The notes under the pieces were generated by a model that saw only the letters and a program-made list of their open reading frames with translations, did not search any database and was not told the origin of the DNA. A program made the translations under genes and the position numbers. From Ziziphus jujuba (taxonomy: Eukaryota; Streptophyta; Magnoliopsida; Rosales; Rhamnaceae), in assembly GCF_031755915.1 (NCBI RefSeq), contig NC_083379.1:5157501-5221500 (forward strand): 64,000 bases of DNA. Reading direction: 5' to 3'. Positions 23,004 to 33,046 of this stretch are shown here, piece by piece. Numbering within the stretch: the stretch's first letter is position 1; every line of letters starts with the position of its first letter.

Positions 23004-24980
23004 ATTTCTAAAAGTGATGGTCACCCACCATCTAAACTAACTATGTCTATACACAGCTTCAACTTCTTTGGTGTGACAACCTTTGTAAACATATCTGCTG
23101 GATTCTCCTTTGTGTGAATCTTTACCAATATGAACAATTTATGTTCAGTCACATCGTGTATCCAATGATAGCGAATATTAATATGCTTTGTCCGTGAATG
23201 ATACATTGAATTCTTGATTAAATCCATAACACTGGTTGTCATAATGTATCTTGTAGTCGTTCTGCTTTATGCTCAGTTCATGGAGTAAACACTTTAACCA
23301 CATCATCTCCTTATCGGCTTCCACTGCAGCAATGTACTTTGCTTCTATCATGAATAAAGCTACACACTTTTGCAATCTTGACTTCCATGACACAGCTCCT
23401 CCAGCAAAAGTGTAAATATAACCTAAAGTAGAATTCCTACTATCAAGGTTTCTAGCCATATCTGTATCTGTATAGCCTTGTAGAACTGGATCACCTCCCC
23501 CGTAACATAAGCATACTTTGGATGTACCCTTAAGATACCTGAGAATCCACTTGACTGCTTCCCATTATTCCTTTCCGGGATTTGAAAGAAATCTACTCAC
23601 TGTACCAACTGTATAAGCAATGTCCGGTCTAGTACACACCATTGCATACATTAGACTTCCCATCACTAAAGAATAAGGCTCTGAAGCCATCTCCTCTATC
23701 TTTACTTTGGATAAAGAGCATGATCTCTTGTTTAACTTGAAATGGTTTGCTAATGGAATGCTAACTGGTTTGGCCTTCTCCATGCCAAATCTCTTTATCA
23801 CTCGTTCGACATACTTCTCTTGAGATAGCCATAACTTGTGATTCTTCCCGTCTCGGGTAATTTGCATTCTTAAAATCTGTTGAGCTGGTCCCAAGTCCTT
23901 CATATCAAATGACTTGGAAAGTTCTTTCTTCAGCTGACTAATTTTCATTGCATCTTGTTCAACGATTAACAAGTTATCAACATACAGTAAAAGTGCAATG
24001 AATTTTCCATATGGAAATCTCTGAATATAAACACACTGGTCTGCGTCCGTCTTCTTGTATCCTTGACTCACCATAAAAGAGTCAAACTTCTTGTATCATT
24101 GCCTTGGTGCTTACTTGAGGCCATACAAGCTCTTCATTAGCTTGAAAACGAGGTTCTCCTTCCCTGAAACTTTAAAATCTTCTGGTTGCTCCATATAAAT
24201 CTCCTCATGTAAATCACCATGAAGGAACGCTATTTTCACATCCATCTGCTCAACTCTAGGTCTAAACAGGCTACTAAACTGAGAATAACTTGTATCGAAT
24301 TCATCTTCACCACTGGTGAGAAAATCTCATCAAAATCAACTCCTTTCTTCTGAAGGAAACCTTTGACGACCAATCAGGCTTTATGCTTCACCACTCGTCC
24401 GCTGCTATCTTTCTTGAGCTTGAATACCCATTTGTTCTTCAGTATCTTCTTTTCTTTTGGAAGCTCAACTAACTCATAAGTATGGTTCTTGTGCAAAGAC
24501 TCCATCTCATCTTGCATTTCATGCAGCCAATTTTCTTTGTCGTGATGAGAATTAGCTTCTTGAAACTTCTCTGGCTCCCCCTATTCAGTAAGTAGAATAT
24601 ATTGAGATTCTGGATATCTTTTCGATGGAACACGGCCTCATTTAGATCTTCGGAGAGCTTTACCATTATTTGTCTACTGTGATGGTCCTGCAGCTTGAGC
24701 ATCTCCCTGCTTAACATCATCTTCTCTCTCTTATTCTGCTTCTGGTAATTCTCCATGCATTTTGTCGTCATTTGTGGCGGGTTATGCTGGTGCTGGATTA
24801 GGAACAAAATCATAGACACTGGTACTAGAAGACTTCATTGGCTTCTCAATGTTCGTTTTCTTGGAATACTACATCCCTGCTTCTGATAACCTTCTTTGCT
24901 TTTGAATCTCATAATCTGTATCCGAATTCTTTGTCTTTATATCCGATAAAGATACATGGAGTAGTTCTTATATCAAGCTT
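23004..24980 (-). pseudogene. Copia reverse transcriptase and RNase H, broken
   Basis: Minus-strand pieces in several frames cover the polymerase region (about 24830 down to 23565) and RNase H (23459 down to 23021). Recognisable are the MVSQGYKKTDADQCVY block, the catalytic motif as LLYVDNLLIV (YVDD changed to YVDN), KKELSKSFDMKDLGPAQQIL, the RNase H stretch with EADKEMMWLKCLL, and the C-terminal VKIHTKENPADMFTKVV. Stops and frameshifts separate the pieces, and the changed catalytic Asp alone would be expected to abolish activity. Confidence 0.88.
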
Positions 24981-25233
24981 CTATCTAAGCTCCTTGGATA
25001 CATGTGCAAAGGCTAAACATCTAAATACTCTTAAATGAGAGTATGAGGGCTTCTTACCAGACCACACTTTCTTTAGAATTTCAAAATTCAGTGGTACTGA
25101 TGGCGATCTATTAATTAGATAGCAGGTGGCATGAACAATTTCTCCCCAGAATGACTTTGTTAACTTAGCCATACTGATCATACTTTTGACATTCTCCATA
25201 ATTTTCCGATTCATTCTGTTGGCTACACCATAA
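24981..25233 (-). pseudogene. Copia integrase, C-terminal part
   Basis: The minus strand reads YGVANRMNRKIMENVKSM, then KSFWGEIVHATCYLINRSPS, then YSHLRVFRCLAFAHV, the usual second half of copia integrase. The catalytic core between KYFVV (near 30340) and this point is missing and is replaced by the interval 25234-30335. Confidence 0.88.
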
Positions 25234-25390
25234 GGGGGCGTTTGGTACGCAGGATAGGACCGGATCGGACGGGATCGGACAGGATAGGTTTGGATTGGAC
25301 AGGATCGAATAGTGCAGTACTGTGTTTGGTATAGTTCTGGACTGAATGTTGGACTAGTTGTCCCATGTTTCGTGCAGGATCATACTGGAT
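25234..25390. repeat. Harbinger terminal and subterminal repeats
   Basis: After the terminal GGGGGCGTTTGGTACGC come several short repeats of the type GGATCGGACAGG, GGATAGG and GGATTGGAC, then a second CTGTGTTTGGTATAG. Arrays of this kind are usual binding sites near the ends of class II elements. Confidence 0.6.
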
Positions 25391-25848
25391 TGGACTATTT
25401 TATAATTATAATTTTTATTTTATTAAATATGAAAAGATTTAAAATTATATTTATATTTACAAAAAAATTAAATACTATATTTAATTAAAGTTTTATTATT
25501 ACTTATATTTAATATTTTTTGTATAGATATTTATATGTTCAATTAATTAATAATAAAAATAATTTAATGATATTTATAATACATATGTAATTTTTTTTTA
25601 ACACCCATAAACTACTTAAAATATTGTTTTCAAAACCAATTAAAATAAAATTACTAATCATGAATAGCAATTAAATACAAATAAAAAAATTTGACATAAT
25701 ATTTAATTAAGAACTTGTTGATAGCATAAAAATATCCATCTTCAATTCATACATATAAATATATAGATATATAAATAAATGTCACATGTAGTTGCACTTT
25801 TAACAAGTATGGCATCCATATATATATATTGGATTTTACAAGGATAAT

Positions 25849-26169
25849 TTAATTATATAATAAATAAGTTAATAAACTCATTGATAGTAAGCCAAATAAA
25901 CAACCTAATACAAAACCATTACCCGACTCGTTGTGAAATTGAGCACGTGTATGTACGGTGGTGGTATTTTGTATTAGATTTGCTTCATTACGATTCCTCA
26001 TTGTTTGTTCTACAAACTCAACATATGCAACTTCAGCTTCCTCAATTGTATTATAGGCTTGATATAAATTATTTGTAAATCCGTGCACTTGTTGATGACA
26101 TTCAGACCAAGAATTATATATCCCTGGTTGTCTACCTTTAAACACAACATAAACCCTTCTCTTTGCCAT
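25849..26169 (-). CDS. Small RNase H1 N-terminal domain protein with C-terminal membrane segment
   Basis: An intact 106-codon minus-strand frame. Residues ~5-50 (RVYVVFKGRQPGIYNSW, ECHQQVHGF, QAYNTIEEAE) match the RNase H1 N-terminal hybrid-binding domain, a small fold that binds RNA/DNA hybrids or duplex RNA and also occurs in caulimovirus transactivator proteins. No RNase H catalytic domain follows. Residues ~83-104 (FVLGCLFGLLSMSLLTYLLY) form a hydrophobic helix, suggesting a tail anchor. It lies downstream of the Myb-like ORF and before the transposon end, on the same strand, and is open while both neighbours carry stops or frameshifts. It may be a captured host domain or an accessory transposon gene; its function is unknown. 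Confidence 0.72.
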   Translation of the reverse strand: MAKRRVYVVFKGRQPGIYNSWSECHQQVHGFTNNLYQAYNTIEEAEVAYVEFVEQTMRNRNEANLIQNTTTVHTRAQFHNESGNGFVLGCLFGLLSMSLLTYLLYN

Positions 26170-26427
26170 TCAATATTCCTGCATATAATAATAAATGACA
26201 ATATAATATAGTAATATTATTAAACAAAATAACAACTAACCAAATCAATAAAGTGCATGTTAATATTCTAAAACATAACACATAATAATAAAATTATCCG
26301 TACATGCATAATTAGAAACCAACATTCAATACGTTACAATATATGTCCATAAGTTTCAATTCCAAATGTTCATAGTTGTCATCCTCTCATACATATCCAT
26401 AAATATATAATCCACGACAATACTAAT

Positions 26428-27384
26428 TTAGTTATCCAAAAATCCACAAGCAAATTCAATCTTCTGCGCATCGGTTTTAATAATCTTGAAAACCTCAACG
26501 TTCGATGGATCCGATCTCATTGCCTTAGAGATTTTGAGATTGTCAGTAATAGGGAATCCTAACCTGTTAAGCTCCATAGCTAAGTATTGTGGATAGTTGA
26601 TATCAGGCATCTCCAACTTGTCTAACTGTGCAGCCAATTTATCAATAAACTTATCTGCTACATTGTTTAACCCGCTAACGATGTCAACATCTTTCGATTT
26701 AGCTTTCCTCTTACCTCTTAATTGGGATTGTGTGGGCAGTTGACTATGTGTTTGATTCATAGACATTGGAGAACCCACATCATCAAATTGGTCATTGTCA
26801 GGCTCCATATTTATATCATTAACTAAATCAATTGGAGTTTGTGCTCCATGTCCTGTTGCCCGATCCTTCCCAAAAATATTCACAAGCCTCTCATATATTA
26901 GAAAAGGTTTATCTCTCCAACTCTTGGATTACTCTAAAATGAAAAAAGCCATCAATTAGTAAAAACATTATAGATTTAAGATAATAAACACAAAATTCAA
27001 TAAAGGTATTTTTCCTAACAAATTCAAAACCTGCACATATGCTTTCCAAGCATCGTCACTGTCAACCTCCACATATTTAAGAATGTCATTCCATCCAAAT
27101 CCACTTTTGTTCAGCATGTCGTATATGATACCATATTGCTTCTTCCACTTTGTTAGCTTCGATTCAATATGTGGAGTTGCTCACAATCCCGAGCTAGGAC
27201 ACATTTCAGCCAGTTGCCGCTCAATCATATTAAGTGTACCAGGTTTAAACGCTCCCGTGTCACAACGTTGCCCACTAGCTACAGCTTCATCTAAAAGAAC
27301 CAGCAAAGCTTCTTCCTCACCTCTACTCCATGTACGCCTAGATTCACCCCCCCTATTATTGTGACTGCTACCTCCAGCTTCCAT
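26428..27384 (-). pseudogene. Harbinger ORF1, Myb/SANT-like DNA-binding protein
   Basis: Two or more exons on the minus strand. The first (27384 to about 27032) reads RRTWSRGEEEALLVLLDEAV, a Myb/SANT-like helix, then CPSSGL, an in-frame TGA, then ATPHIESKLTKWKKQYGIIY and DAWKAYVQ. The second (about 26935-26428) has WRDKPFLIYERL, VNIFGKDRATGHGAQTP, a basic RGKRKAKSK segment, and ends near FACGFLDN. The stop after SGL and an apparent one-base shift at the second exon start suggest it is dead. This family normally binds the transposon ends and helps bring in the transposase. Confidence 0.8.
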
Positions 27385-27566
27385 TGCTATTCAAGTAAAC
27401 ATTTCATGATTCCAACATTATCAAAACAAGATGCAAACAAAATAACAATAAATCTCAAATGTTGCACTTAATATAATATAAGTTTGTCTTCATACATATT
27501 ATCCAAAAGATTTAACAAACAATATTAAATAAGCAGTTAGAGCATAATTTTTTACATAACCATCAA

Positions 27567-28897
27567 CTAGTAATCATGATGACCTCTCCACTCACCAAAC
27601 ATTTGCTTAGCTAACTCATCTCTCCAATTCGCCCATCGATCCAAGGATGCAATTGATCCTATAATGTCCTCCTCTTCATTAATGTCCACATTTTCCATCC
27701 TATCATATTCAACTTCTCCAGGATCGAGTGTCATTTCTCTTCTAATCAGATTATATATCAGACAACATGCAGTAGTGGTTTTGATTTGTGTTGCCATTGG
27801 GTAGAAAGATGGACTTCTTAAAATTGCCCATCGCATTTTAAGAACCCCAAAGCATCTTTCTATGATATTCCTAGCTGATGCATGCTTCATGTTGAAATAC
27901 TCTTGATGATTTATGGGTGCACAACCATCTCTCCATTCGAAAAGGTGATATCTTGTTCCCCTATATGGTGCAAGAAATCCTTCACCATTTGTGTAACCAG
28001 CATCCACTAAGTAATAACAACCTAACACAGAAAAATATCTTCTATTAGTTTATGCAATGTTAATCCACTCGATGAAATATTTAAAGATTGGTCTTACCGG
28101 TTGGTACTTTTATTCCATTTGGCCTACTTATTGCATCTCGAAGTACTCTGGAATCTGAAGCGGAGCCTTCCCAACCCAGTAATACAAATATAAATTCCAT
28201 ATTCGGGTTACATACACCTAAGGCATTTGTTGCTATCTCACCCTTTCTTGTTCGATATCTTGGCTTATCGATTTCAGGTACTTTCACTTTAATATAAGTT
28301 CCATCTAATGCTCCTAAACAATTCTACGACACAAACAATTTTACTAACGTCAGATAATGCTACAAGTCATCTAACTATAAAATTAATAACCAAACTAGTC
28401 CACATACGTACCTTAAACATTTTCCATCTATCATCCGAGCAATTATCCTACACAGGTTCAGGATGCCTCAACAAAATGGAATGTAAGCGCAACACCCCAT
28501 CCAATACTGAATTGAAATATCTACTAATTGTCTCCCCTGATCTATAGAATCGACTGATAATTGTACGATTTTTTGTATGATGAGCAATTATGTGCAAAAA
28601 TATGCACACTTGCTCTTCCAATGTAACAGCACCATCTCTTTTCACATATCCATTCTGGCGTAATAACCGACATAAAATAACAAATGTTCTCCTATCCATC
28701 CTCAATTGACTAATACAAGTGACATCATTGTCCAACAAACTATCTATAAAAGATGTACGCAATTCGGTATTCCTAGTTATTCTATTCCTAACACCTCTTT
28801 CATTTCTCCTTTGCCACGCTATATACATGTACATAAAGAAGATAAACATAAAGCCCCAACAAAAAAATTGAATCACAACTAATTTTCTTCCATCCAT
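27567..28897 (-). pseudogene. PIF/Harbinger DDE transposase, nearly intact, one stop
   Basis: Three exons on the minus strand fit canonical GT-AG introns: 28897-28412, 28323-28098 and 28021-27567. The catalytic acids are visible: first Asp in [11 protein letters not shown], second in CYYLVDAGYTN, Glu in NIIERCFGVLKMRW. The N-terminal part has ISQLRMDRRTFVILCRLLR and SGETISRYFNSVL, the helix-turn-helix region of Harbinger transposases. One in-frame TAG lies near the end of exon 1 (HPEPV, stop, DNCSDDRWKMFK). The protein would cut and join the transposon ends. The single stop makes it a recent pseudogene unless it is read through or is a sequence error. Confidence 0.87.
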
Positions 28898-28930
28898 CTC
28901 TACAAAAAGAAAAAAAAAACAAATAAAAAA

Positions 28931-30335
28931 AATTTATAAGAAATACAATAAATTGAGCTGCTATTGCCAATACAATTGAATATACACAGCAAACAAAAAT
29001 CTTCCATAAATAATATATTTATATATTAGCATTCACAATAAACATTATATATATTTGGAAGGTCAAAATAAAAGGTGGATTTAAGTTTTTTTAAAATCTT
29101 CAAACTCAATATATATATATATATATATATTCCATCAAATTATCAAATACCCATGATTAAGATAATTAAAAAACAAGTAGATATATATTTAGGATAATAG
29201 TTGTTTCAATCTGTTACATTATTGTCTAATCATATTTAATGCACTTACTCCATCAATTTGGCATTAGATTTAGGGTTTATCTCTTTCACTTACTGTTTTG
29301 ACAGCCTTCCTATCTTTTGCTTTTAAATCAAATATGTTAACCAATCTAATGATTCCTCTGTATTTGTTTTCCCAAGGTTCTACGTACGTGGGCCTTATTT
29401 ATTTATTTAGTTATTCTTATATTCTAAAGTTTCAAGCATATTATTGATAGTTCCATTAGTAATGCCAAAAAAAATAGAAGGTAGTAGCGCTAAGTCATAG
29501 AATAAATGGAAAAAAGAAAATATAGCTATCACCAAATATATACTATAATATATAGTAGCTAGTGAATTCCAGATAAAATTACAGTAAAATAGTGTTGATG
29601 AAGCATTTTTTTTCCCCTGTAAAACTACAAGCCCTGCATCTTTCCCCTGCTTTCTTTCATGTAAAGAATACTAGAATATTTATTAGGCAACATGGGGAAT
29701 AAATCTAAAAGGTATGATTTTTTTTTCCTTAAATCCAGAGGATATGATTGCTTCACTAATATATATCCACACGCATACATAAATTTTCTATTAAGCATCT
29801 GACACCTGATTGTGATTCACGCAAAATCGAATTACATGTAGGTTGAAAGCAATGCCCAACAAATAAATCTCTTAGTTAATGAGTTAATACTTAAAACTCT
29901 ACTTGAATAAATAGCAAACTTTAGTATTTGTTATGTCATTAGGTACCCAACACAAAGTGAAAAGTACGTTCCCAAATCAAAACTGTATGTATATGTACAA
30001 GTTTATAGTTTTTTTAATCAAGTTTATACTGGAATAAAATTAGATAAGTTGACCAATATTTTTGGATTATGCAGGTGTATGCCAAATTGATGGAGTAAGT
30101 GAAAGAGATAAACCCTAAATTAGTTCAAAAAGAAATTAAATTGGGAATTAGATTTTAAATCTACTTAGGTTTATGTATTTGGTTAATTAATAAAGGACTC
30201 TTTCATATATAGATTCCTAACCCAATACAACAATGTATCTGAGTATATATATATATATATCTACATTCATCAAGACTCCCAAAAAATAGAAACGCTTTCA
30301 GATTTTCCTTTCTTTTTTTTTTTAATTCTAAAATA
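28931..30335. other. AT-rich DNA between transposase and copia remainder
   Basis: No gene is seen. A (TA)n run is at about 29111-29130. Two related ~45-bp sequences in opposite orientation occur at 29242-29293 and 30079-30119. The origin of this 1.4 kb is unclear: it is not copia sequence and shows no Harbinger end. Confidence 0.45.
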
Positions 30336-31010
30336 TTAGACAACAAAATATTTGTTGCCACCTAAAGATTCCTCTTCCAAAGGTCCACAAACATTAAAAT
30401 GCACCAAACTAAGCAATTCTGATCTTCTCGTTGAAGAGGATTTAAATGAGACTCTGTGTTGCTTACCATACAAACAATGACTATAAGGATCCAACACAGC
30501 ATCCTTGGAAATAGTGATAAGCTTCTTATTCTTCAAAGTAGACAATCCTTTCTCACTCATGTGACCGAGTCTCTGGTGCCACAGATTTTAAGATACCTCT
30601 TCTTCTGTAATATTAAGGCTATCTGCACAAATCTTCAAATGAGACTTGTAAAGTGTTCCACAAATATGTTCTCGAGCAACAACCATCGCACCTTTTGTCA
30701 TTTTCCATGTGCTGTTGTAAAAATGGTTACCGAAGCCTTCTTTGTCAAAGGTTATTCTTGAAAACAGATTGAGCTGAAGGTCTGGAACATGTCGGACATC
30801 CTTCAAAATAATTATATGTCCAACATTGGTCTTTATCTAAATATCATTAGTTCCAACGATCTTAACGAAGCTATTATTTCCCATTTTTACTGTGCCAAAG
30901 CCTCCTGCTTTATATGTTTTGAAAAACTCTACGTGCAAAGTAACATGGTAGGATGCAGCAATATCAACTATCTACTCGACTTTCTAGCTTGAAGTGTGAA
31001 GGCATGATTC
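30336..31010 (-). pseudogene. Copia protease and start of integrase, broken
   Basis: The minus strand reads IVDIAASYHVT at the protease site, where a copia element should have DSGAS, then EFFKTYKAGGFGTVKMGN, DVRHVPDLQLNLFSRI, then the GAG-pre-integrase region (EKGLSTLKNKKL, then CLYGKQHRVSF) ending in GGNKYFVV at 30340. Stops interrupt it. The protease Asp-Ser-Gly triad is lost, so it could not process the polyprotein. Confidence 0.82.
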
Positions 31011-31416
31011 TTCTTGTGTAGAATAATATGCCACTTCTCCTCTAACAGTGACCAAAGTTTCACCATCCTTTTCCGGCTGACTGTTTTTCTGCCCCTACTC
31101 TCGTACATCTTCCTACAGTACTTCTTCAAATTTCCTTCTCGGCCACAATAACGACACTTATATGTTGGCCTCCTTCCATCTGTGGATCTACCTCTACTTT
31201 GGCTGCTGCCTCTCCCCCTCTCATGAGTACCTTTTTGTTGTCTCCCCCGTTTCTCTATGACAAGGGCATGTGATTGCTAATGTCCTTTCTCCTGTCCTCC
31301 TCATTAAATAGGGCATCCATCACCATAACCATGGTAAGTTTTTCGTTATAGGTCGAATTGCTGAGAGAGACTACTAGTGTCTTCCACCTGTCTGGAACAG
31401 AGCTAAGAAGTAAAAG

Positions 31417-31561
31417 TGTGAAGTCCCACATCGGTTTGAAAGGGGAACGAAACACTCCTTATAAGTGGGTGTGGATACCTTTCCCTTGCGAGGCCTTTTA
31501 AAACCATGTGGGCTGGGCCCAAAGCGGACAATATCATATGCGGGTGGTCTGGGCTGTTACA
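31417..31561 (-). mobile_element. Solo LTR of a short (TRIM-type) element, copy 1
   Basis: 145 bp with TG...CA ends (TGTGAAGTCCCACATCGG to GGTCTGGGCTGTTACA) and a perfect 5-bp target repeat AAAAG on both sides (31412-31416 and 31562-31566). It is the reverse complement of the copy at 31758-31922. The CCCACATCGG ... TTATAAG ... GGGCTGTTACA pattern is widespread in dicot genomes; a TRIM family is likely, but I did not identify which. Confidence 0.88.
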
Positions 31562-31757
31562 AAAAGTTCTTGCTCTTCATCCCTAGTTGTAACTCCACCG
31601 CATACAATTGGTTTACCAAGTTCTGAAACATACTGGTGTGCTCAGCTATAGAAGTTCCATTCTTTAACTTCAAATTCACCAAACGCCTCATCAATAAGGC
31701 TTTATTCTGAGCATTCTGGGCTTGGTACATGTCCTCCAGCTTCTTCCAAAGGGTGTA

Positions 31758-31922
31758 TGTAACAGCCCAGACCACCCGCATGCGATATTGTCCTCTTTGG
31801 GCCTGGGGAATCCTCTTACAACCCAGCCCTCAAGGTTTTAAAAGGCCTCGCAAGGGAAAGGTATCCACACCCACTTATATGGAGTGTTTTGTTCCCCTTT
31901 CCAACCAATGTGGGACTTCACA
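31758..31922 (+). mobile_element. Solo LTR of the same short element, copy 2
   Basis: 165 bp, TGTAACAGCCCAGACCACCC to TGTGGGACTTCACA, with the 5-bp target repeat GTGTA on both sides (31753-31757 and 31923-31927). It is in opposite orientation to the copy 196 bp to the left. Confidence 0.88.
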
Positions 31923-32175
31923 GTGTATGCATCTATCTCCTATGCAACATGATGGAAGACACTGTGGTTGATCCATTGTCGGATTTGACCGATCATTTTT
32001 CTATTCATCTTTTTCCATTCTTCTTCTTTGGTGGGATCAAGATTCCTTCTTCAGCATCTAAGATGTCAAATAAATCCTTGTAATTTAGAAGATCTTCCAT
32101 CCGAGGTCTCCAAAGTGCATAGTTGGTGGCAGTAAGCTTGATCATAGCTCCCGAATATGACTCGTCCATTGACAT

Positions 32176-32738
32176 CTAGTCCTGCAAAAAAATTGAGCTG
32201 AATTTGGCAAAATAGAGTCCACCAATGCATTCGGAATGGTAAAAAAACATTAGATTTGACTCTTTTAGGGTCAAAATATGAATCTTTAAAATTTAAGGTC
32301 AAAGTGTAATTTCCAAAAGTTTTGGGCCAATATGCAAATATTAAAACTTATGGGAACACCTGCAAATACCAAAAATATAGGGGTATTTCTACAATTTTAG
32401 AAAATTCTGGGACCGGTGTTGACGTGTTGAATGACGTGGCACGATGTGGCAGCAAGTTGGCGGATGATGTGTCACGGCTCGGCTAGGCTTGAAACTCATT
32501 GTGGCTCGGATCGGATTGGTTGCAGCTCGGCCCGACTCGACTCTGGTTGAGGGGCGTGTGGATGGCGCATGGTCATTGACCAGCATTTGAAAAACCTGCA
32601 CAAATCTTTGACAGGCACGTGCGGCGTCGGATGGAGGTCCCGTTAGGCTCATTCTCTTCGTCTCGGCGAGATCTACCTCCTGGTATGCTCAAATCTTTTG
32701 TTTGAGCTCTTTGACGGCAAATTCTATATCTGAATCTT
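32176..32738. other. Copia leader region
   Basis: Non-coding region between primer site and gag. It is GC-richer between about 32410 and 32650. No regulatory site could be assigned. Confidence 0.5.
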
Positions 32739-32751
32739 GGCTCTGATACCA
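32739..32751 (-). other. Copia primer binding site (Met-tRNA)
   Basis: The minus strand reads TGGTATCAGAGCC two bases after the 5' LTR end. Confidence 0.92.
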
Positions 32752-32753
32752 TT

Positions 32754-33046
32754 TGTTGTGATCCTTTGATCACAAAAAATACACAAAACTAATACAGAAA
32801 AATAAAGAGAGACAAAAGCATAAAAATTGAGAAGAAAAAGATGTATTATAACTATGGAATTTATACACAAAAAAACTTCTCTCAAACTCTCTCTTGGAGT
32901 CTCAAAACCTATATTGTCTATACTGTTTGTTATGTGATACAAGACTGAAAATGTTTAGCATCTATTTATAATGCTCTAGGCTCTAGGGTTTCTAGGGTCG
33001 AAACCCAAATGGGCCGGGCTTTTGGGAGAAGGCTGGACCCCTACAT
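32754..33046 (-). repeat. Copia 5' LTR
   Basis: 293 bp. On the minus strand it starts TGTAGGGGTCCAGCC and ends GATCACAACA. Confidence 0.9.

Larger units (their letters stand above)
25234..28930 (-). mobile_element. PIF/Harbinger transposon, one end recognised
   Basis: It begins with GGGGGCGTTTGGTACGCAGG preceded by TAA (25231-25233), as expected for a Harbinger end with a 3-bp target repeat. It carries, all on the minus strand, a DDE transposase (28897-27567), a Myb/SANT-like protein (27384-26428) and a third small ORF (26169-25849). No matching inverted end is found between 28930 and 30335, so the right end is lost or the element was truncated together with part of the copia integrase. Confidence 0.85.
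31011..32175 (-). pseudogene. Copia gag, interrupted by two short solo LTRs
   Basis: Starting at 32175 the minus strand reads MSMDESYSGAMIKLTATNYA, with a stop directly before the Met. It continues RMEDLLNYKDLFDILDAEE, LWKKLEDMYQAQNAQNKALL, LVNQLYAVELQLG, then LLLLSSVPDRWKTLVVSLSN. The zinc knuckle near 31135 is CRYCGREGNLKKYC, with Asn in place of the metal-binding His. Insertions at 31417-31561 and 31758-31922 break it, and other stops are present. Confidence 0.85.
22692..33046 (-). mobile_element. Ty1/copia retrotransposon, minus strand, decayed and invaded
   Basis: 293-bp LTRs (22692-22984 and 32754-33046) flank gag, protease, integrase, reverse transcriptase and RNase H on the minus strand, with integrase before reverse transcriptase as in copia. 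A Met-tRNA primer site and a polypurine tract lie at the correct ends. The flanks TCTTT and TCCTT are an imperfect target repeat. The LTRs differ at about 20 positions by eye, so the insertion is old. It carries two short solo LTRs and a PIF/Harbinger element. Copy B lacks it. Confidence 0.93.

Noticed and set aside
25849..26169. Remnant of an integrated plant pararetrovirus, because the RNase H1 N-terminal domain also occurs in caulimovirus transactivators
   Set aside because: No movement protein, coat or polymerase sequence surrounds it; it lies between the Myb-like gene and the terminal repeat of a Harbinger element on the same strand.
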